The position numbers and the translations under genes were made by a program. 64,000 bases of DNA from JBKBKN01 sp046294625 (GTDB lineage: Bacteria > Bacteroidota > Bacteroidia > M30B66), in NCBI GenBank assembly GCA_046294625.1, contig JBKBKN010000017.1, positions 1 to 64,000 on the forward strand. Direction: 5' to 3'. Shown piece after piece: positions 62,185 through 64,000 of the stretch (position 1 is its first letter; every line of letters starts with the position of its first letter). The notes under the pieces were generated by a model. It was not told the origin of the DNA and did no database searches. It saw only the letters and a program-made list of their open reading frames with translations.

Positions 62185-63609
62185 TTAATTTTCTCTTGGA
62201 AGTATATCTTTCCTAAAATTGATTAAATACAAACTATCTGTTGCCCGGCTCAGAGCTGTGTAAAGCCAACGAAGATCTTCGCGCTGTGGAAATTCTTCCG
62301 GCATGTAGCCCATATCTACAAATACGCAAGGCCATTGACCACCCTGAGATTTATGACAGGTAACAGCATAAGAAAACTTGATTTGCAAGGCATTGAAATA
62401 AGGGTCTTTCTTAATCTGTTTCCATCGTTCGCGCTTCAATGCTATGTGCAAATAATCCTGTTCGATTTCTTCAGTCATTTGTTTTTGATCCTTATAGGAC
62501 ATGCTTGCTTGCGGTGCGTCAAGCACACTCAAATTGAGTTTAATCTCTGCTGTTATCTCTGATGAATAATCGCAAAACCTTACAGTAGCATCTGCAAACA
62601 AACAGCCATATCGCTCCACGATATTGCCTAACTTCATGATTTCCATCATTTCGCCATTGGCAATGAAGTCTATTTCACCATCGAATCCATCGAGCCAGAA
62701 ATAATTATTTTTCACAGCCATGATCAGGTCTCCGACAGCGAGCTGGTCTTCAAGCCAAAACACACGGTTTCTGATTTGGCGATTGTATAAAACAGCGTTT
62801 TTGTTCGATCGGGTCACTACAATTACTCCTTCGCGCCCATATTTGCTATAAGCATCATTTAAACTATCGGCCAATTCGTAGCCATCGACCGGAATTACAT
62901 CTCTGAATTGCTCAAACTCCAGCTTGGGCCAATGTAAATCTTCCCTTGTGAGCGCTTCTCTAACTAAAGTTGCATTATGCAGAATACCTGAATCTTCGCT
63001 TTGCCGAACCACTTCTGTCAGATTTTGCTGTTTCACCTGCACAAAGTAGCCGCTCTGGAGCACTTCTTGGTCTAAAGCAGGACTCAACTCCATGCCCACA
63101 GGAGGCAGCTGAGCTTCATCGCCAATTAACAGGAGTTTGCATCGCTCCCCTTCCTGCACAAACATGAGCAAATCTTCCAACAAATTTCTTTGATTGGGAT
63201 CTTCCATATTTTCCTGACCAATCATGGAAGCTTCATCCGCCACAAATAAGGTGTTTTTAAACTTATTTTGTTTGAGGATCAACGATGTCTTATTCTCCAC
63301 TTGACGCACCATATAAATCAACCGATGAATCGTGGATGCTGTTTTCCCGGAATAATTAGACATCACTTTGGCAGCCCTTCCGGTTGGTGCAAGCAATACC
63401 ACTTTTAAGCTCGTGTGATTGAGTGTTTTCACTAACGCACTCACCACACTTGTCTTTCCTGTGCCGGCAAATCCTTTGAGCATAAAAACCTCCGAAAAAT
63501 TGTCTGAAGCCAGGAAATCGCACACCTTCTCAAAAAAAACGACCTGTCCGTGAGTAGGCTCATGACCTAAATGAATGCCGAGCAAGTGAATGAACTCTTT
63601 TTTTGTCAT
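62185..63609 (-). CDS. RecD-like ATP-dependent DNA helicase
   Basis: A 474-residue superfamily 1B helicase. Walker A is GFAGTGKTSVVSAL, motif Ia LAPTGRAAKVMS, Walker B LFVADEASMIG, motif III LLIGDEAQLPPVG, and the C-terminal UvrD-like motifs YAVTCHKSQGGQWPCVFVDM and WLYTALSRAT. It lacks the long N-terminal region of RecD2. It may act in DNA repair or replication restart. Start ATG at 63609 (MTKKEFIH); a -7 box (63625-63632) lies 15 nt upstream. Confidence 0.92.
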   Translation of the reverse strand: MTKKEFIHLLGIHLGHEPTHGQVVFFEKVCDFLASDNFSEVFMLKGFAGTGKTSVVSALVKTLNHTSLKVVLLAPTGRAAKVMSNYSGKTASTIHRLIYMVRQVENKTSLILKQNKFKNTLFVADEASMIGQENMEDPNQRNLLEDLLMFVQEGERCKLLLIGDEAQLPPVGMELSPALDQEVLQSGYFVQVKQQNLTEVVRQSEDSGILHNATLVREALTREDLHWPKLEFEQFRDVIPVDGYELADSLNDAYSKYGREGVIVVTRSNKNAVLYNRQIRNRVFWLEDQLAVGDLIMAVKNNYFWLDGFDGEIDFIANGEMMEIMKLGNIVERYGCLFADATVRFCDYSSEITAEIKLNLSVLDAPQASMSYKDQKQMTEEIEQDYLHIALKRERWKQIKKDPYFNALQIKFSYAVTCHKSQGGQWPCVFVDMGYMPEEFPQREDLRWLYTALSRATDSLYLINFRKDILPREN

Positions 63610-63624
63610 GTGAGAAAACGGGGT

Positions 63625-63632
63625 CAAACATA
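63625..63632 (-). promoter_or_regulatory. -7 box (TATGTTTG) of the helicase gene
   Basis: Exact TAnnTTTG match on the minus strand, 15 nt before the ATG at 63609. It supports that start; -33 is weak. Confidence 0.45.
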
Positions 63633-63791
63633 TGTTTTAAAGCGATGCCGAACTTCATTTATCATCCAATAAAAACGACAAAATTCAAAAAACTTAACAA
63701 TTTCTTAAAATTGACTTGTACTTGCTTGGAAGAGTCGCCTTAACTTGCGTAAGTTTTCGGGATGAATCAATGTCCTGATATACAGGCATTT

Positions 63792-64000
63792 ATGTCAAAA
63801 AAAATAAAACCTAATTTAAGGTCCAAGCTTGTTGACTCTTCTCGTTTTAGGGTCTATCGTCTTTTTCTGTTCAGAGAAAGAAAATTTCTTCGGTTTATTA
63901 TTCTCATGTTTATTCTCACCGGAGTAATTTATCCTTATCCACAAATTGCGATGTGGGTTGGATTTGCTTTTGCTGGCTATTCTGCGATTGCCAATGATAG
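63792..64000 (+). CDS. N-terminal part of a membrane protein (3' partial)
   Basis: An open frame from the ATG at 63792 to the window edge (69 codons). It starts with a basic segment (MSKKIKPNLRSKLVDSSR) and has two hydrophobic stretches (FLRFIILMFILTGVIYPYP and IAMWVGFAFAGYSAIANDS), so it is a membrane protein. The end of the visible part, YSAIANDS, resembles the opening of the phosphate-transporter-like (PiT-like) proteins in Bacteroidota; this is tentative. Confidence 0.6.
   Translation, partial: MSKKIKPNLRSKLVDSSRFRVYRLFLFRERKFLRFIILMFILTGVIYPYPQIAMWVGFAFAGYSAIAND

Noticed and set aside
1..64000. CRISPR arrays, insertion sequences, prophage genes, integrases, rRNA
   Set aside because: None seen on reading both strands; no repeat-spacer pattern, transposase or terminal inverted repeats.

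Overview
The window looks like chromosomal DNA of an AT-rich member of the Bacteroidota. Evidence: a type IX secretion (T9SS) component (PorQ), several secreted proteins with C-terminal T9SS sorting domains, a DUF2723 (GT117-type) membrane protein, a tmRNA with the tag GENNYALAA, promoters of the Bacteroidota type (TTG at -33, TAnnTTTG at -7) and little sign of Shine-Dalgarno sequences. A run of 99 N at 60760-60858 shows that it is a scaffold, perhaps metagenome-derived. I see no phage, insertion sequence, CRISPR array or rRNA.

Layout. 1-6.2 kb: partial CorA, a flavin reductase, an unknown helical protein, a secreted M1 peptidase and a family-2 glycosyltransferase. 6.3-12.8 kb: a two-component locus (TPR histidine kinase and LuxR-type regulator) next to two beta-barrel-like proteins and a frameshifted T9SS delta-60 protein. 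12.9-13.4 kb: tRNA-Arg and tmRNA. 13.5-21.4 kb: Nudix-type regulator, polysaccharide deacetylase, DUF2723 protein, SPFH lipoprotein, HAD hydrolase, NlpE/META lipoprotein and SOUL protein. 21.4-25.8 kb: a nucleotide-sugar and glycosyltransferase operon. 26-34.2 kb: a large T9SS protein with duplicated starch-binding-like modules, a metallophosphoesterase plus glycosyltransferase pair and an M43 metalloprotease. 34.4-44.3 kb: purB, a glycosyltransferase, a 2-hydroxyacid dehydrogenase, an M28 peptidase, an amine oxidase, SDR enzymes, a GNAT-like protein and tRNA-Lys. 44.6-51.2 kb: a decaying stretch with three pseudogenes (MuiA-like, a Y_Y_Y/LuxR regulator remnant and an outer-membrane-type protein) around intact metabolic genes. 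51.2-64 kb: a coiled-coil protein, methyltransferase and 2OG oxygenase, porQ-cmk-ispH, then purL, a copper-monooxygenase-like T9SS protein, ferredoxin reductase, Sua5, a RecD-like helicase and the start of a membrane protein.

The most notable signal is a 22-bp palindrome (AAATACGCA, 4 bp, TGCGTATTT) present three times between 8.2 and 10.9 kb. Each copy lies 50-63 bp upstream of a gene in the two-component locus: the response regulator, the first barrel gene and the delta-60 gene. This suggests a small self-contained regulon in which the LuxR-type regulator controls itself and adjacent envelope proteins. Other points are a near-symmetric back-to-back divergent promoter at 42931-42947, a perfect 14-bp palindrome over the promoter of the Nudix-type regulator, three convergent gene pairs that share a TTAA double stop, and evidence from the protein that the N gap is really close to zero length.
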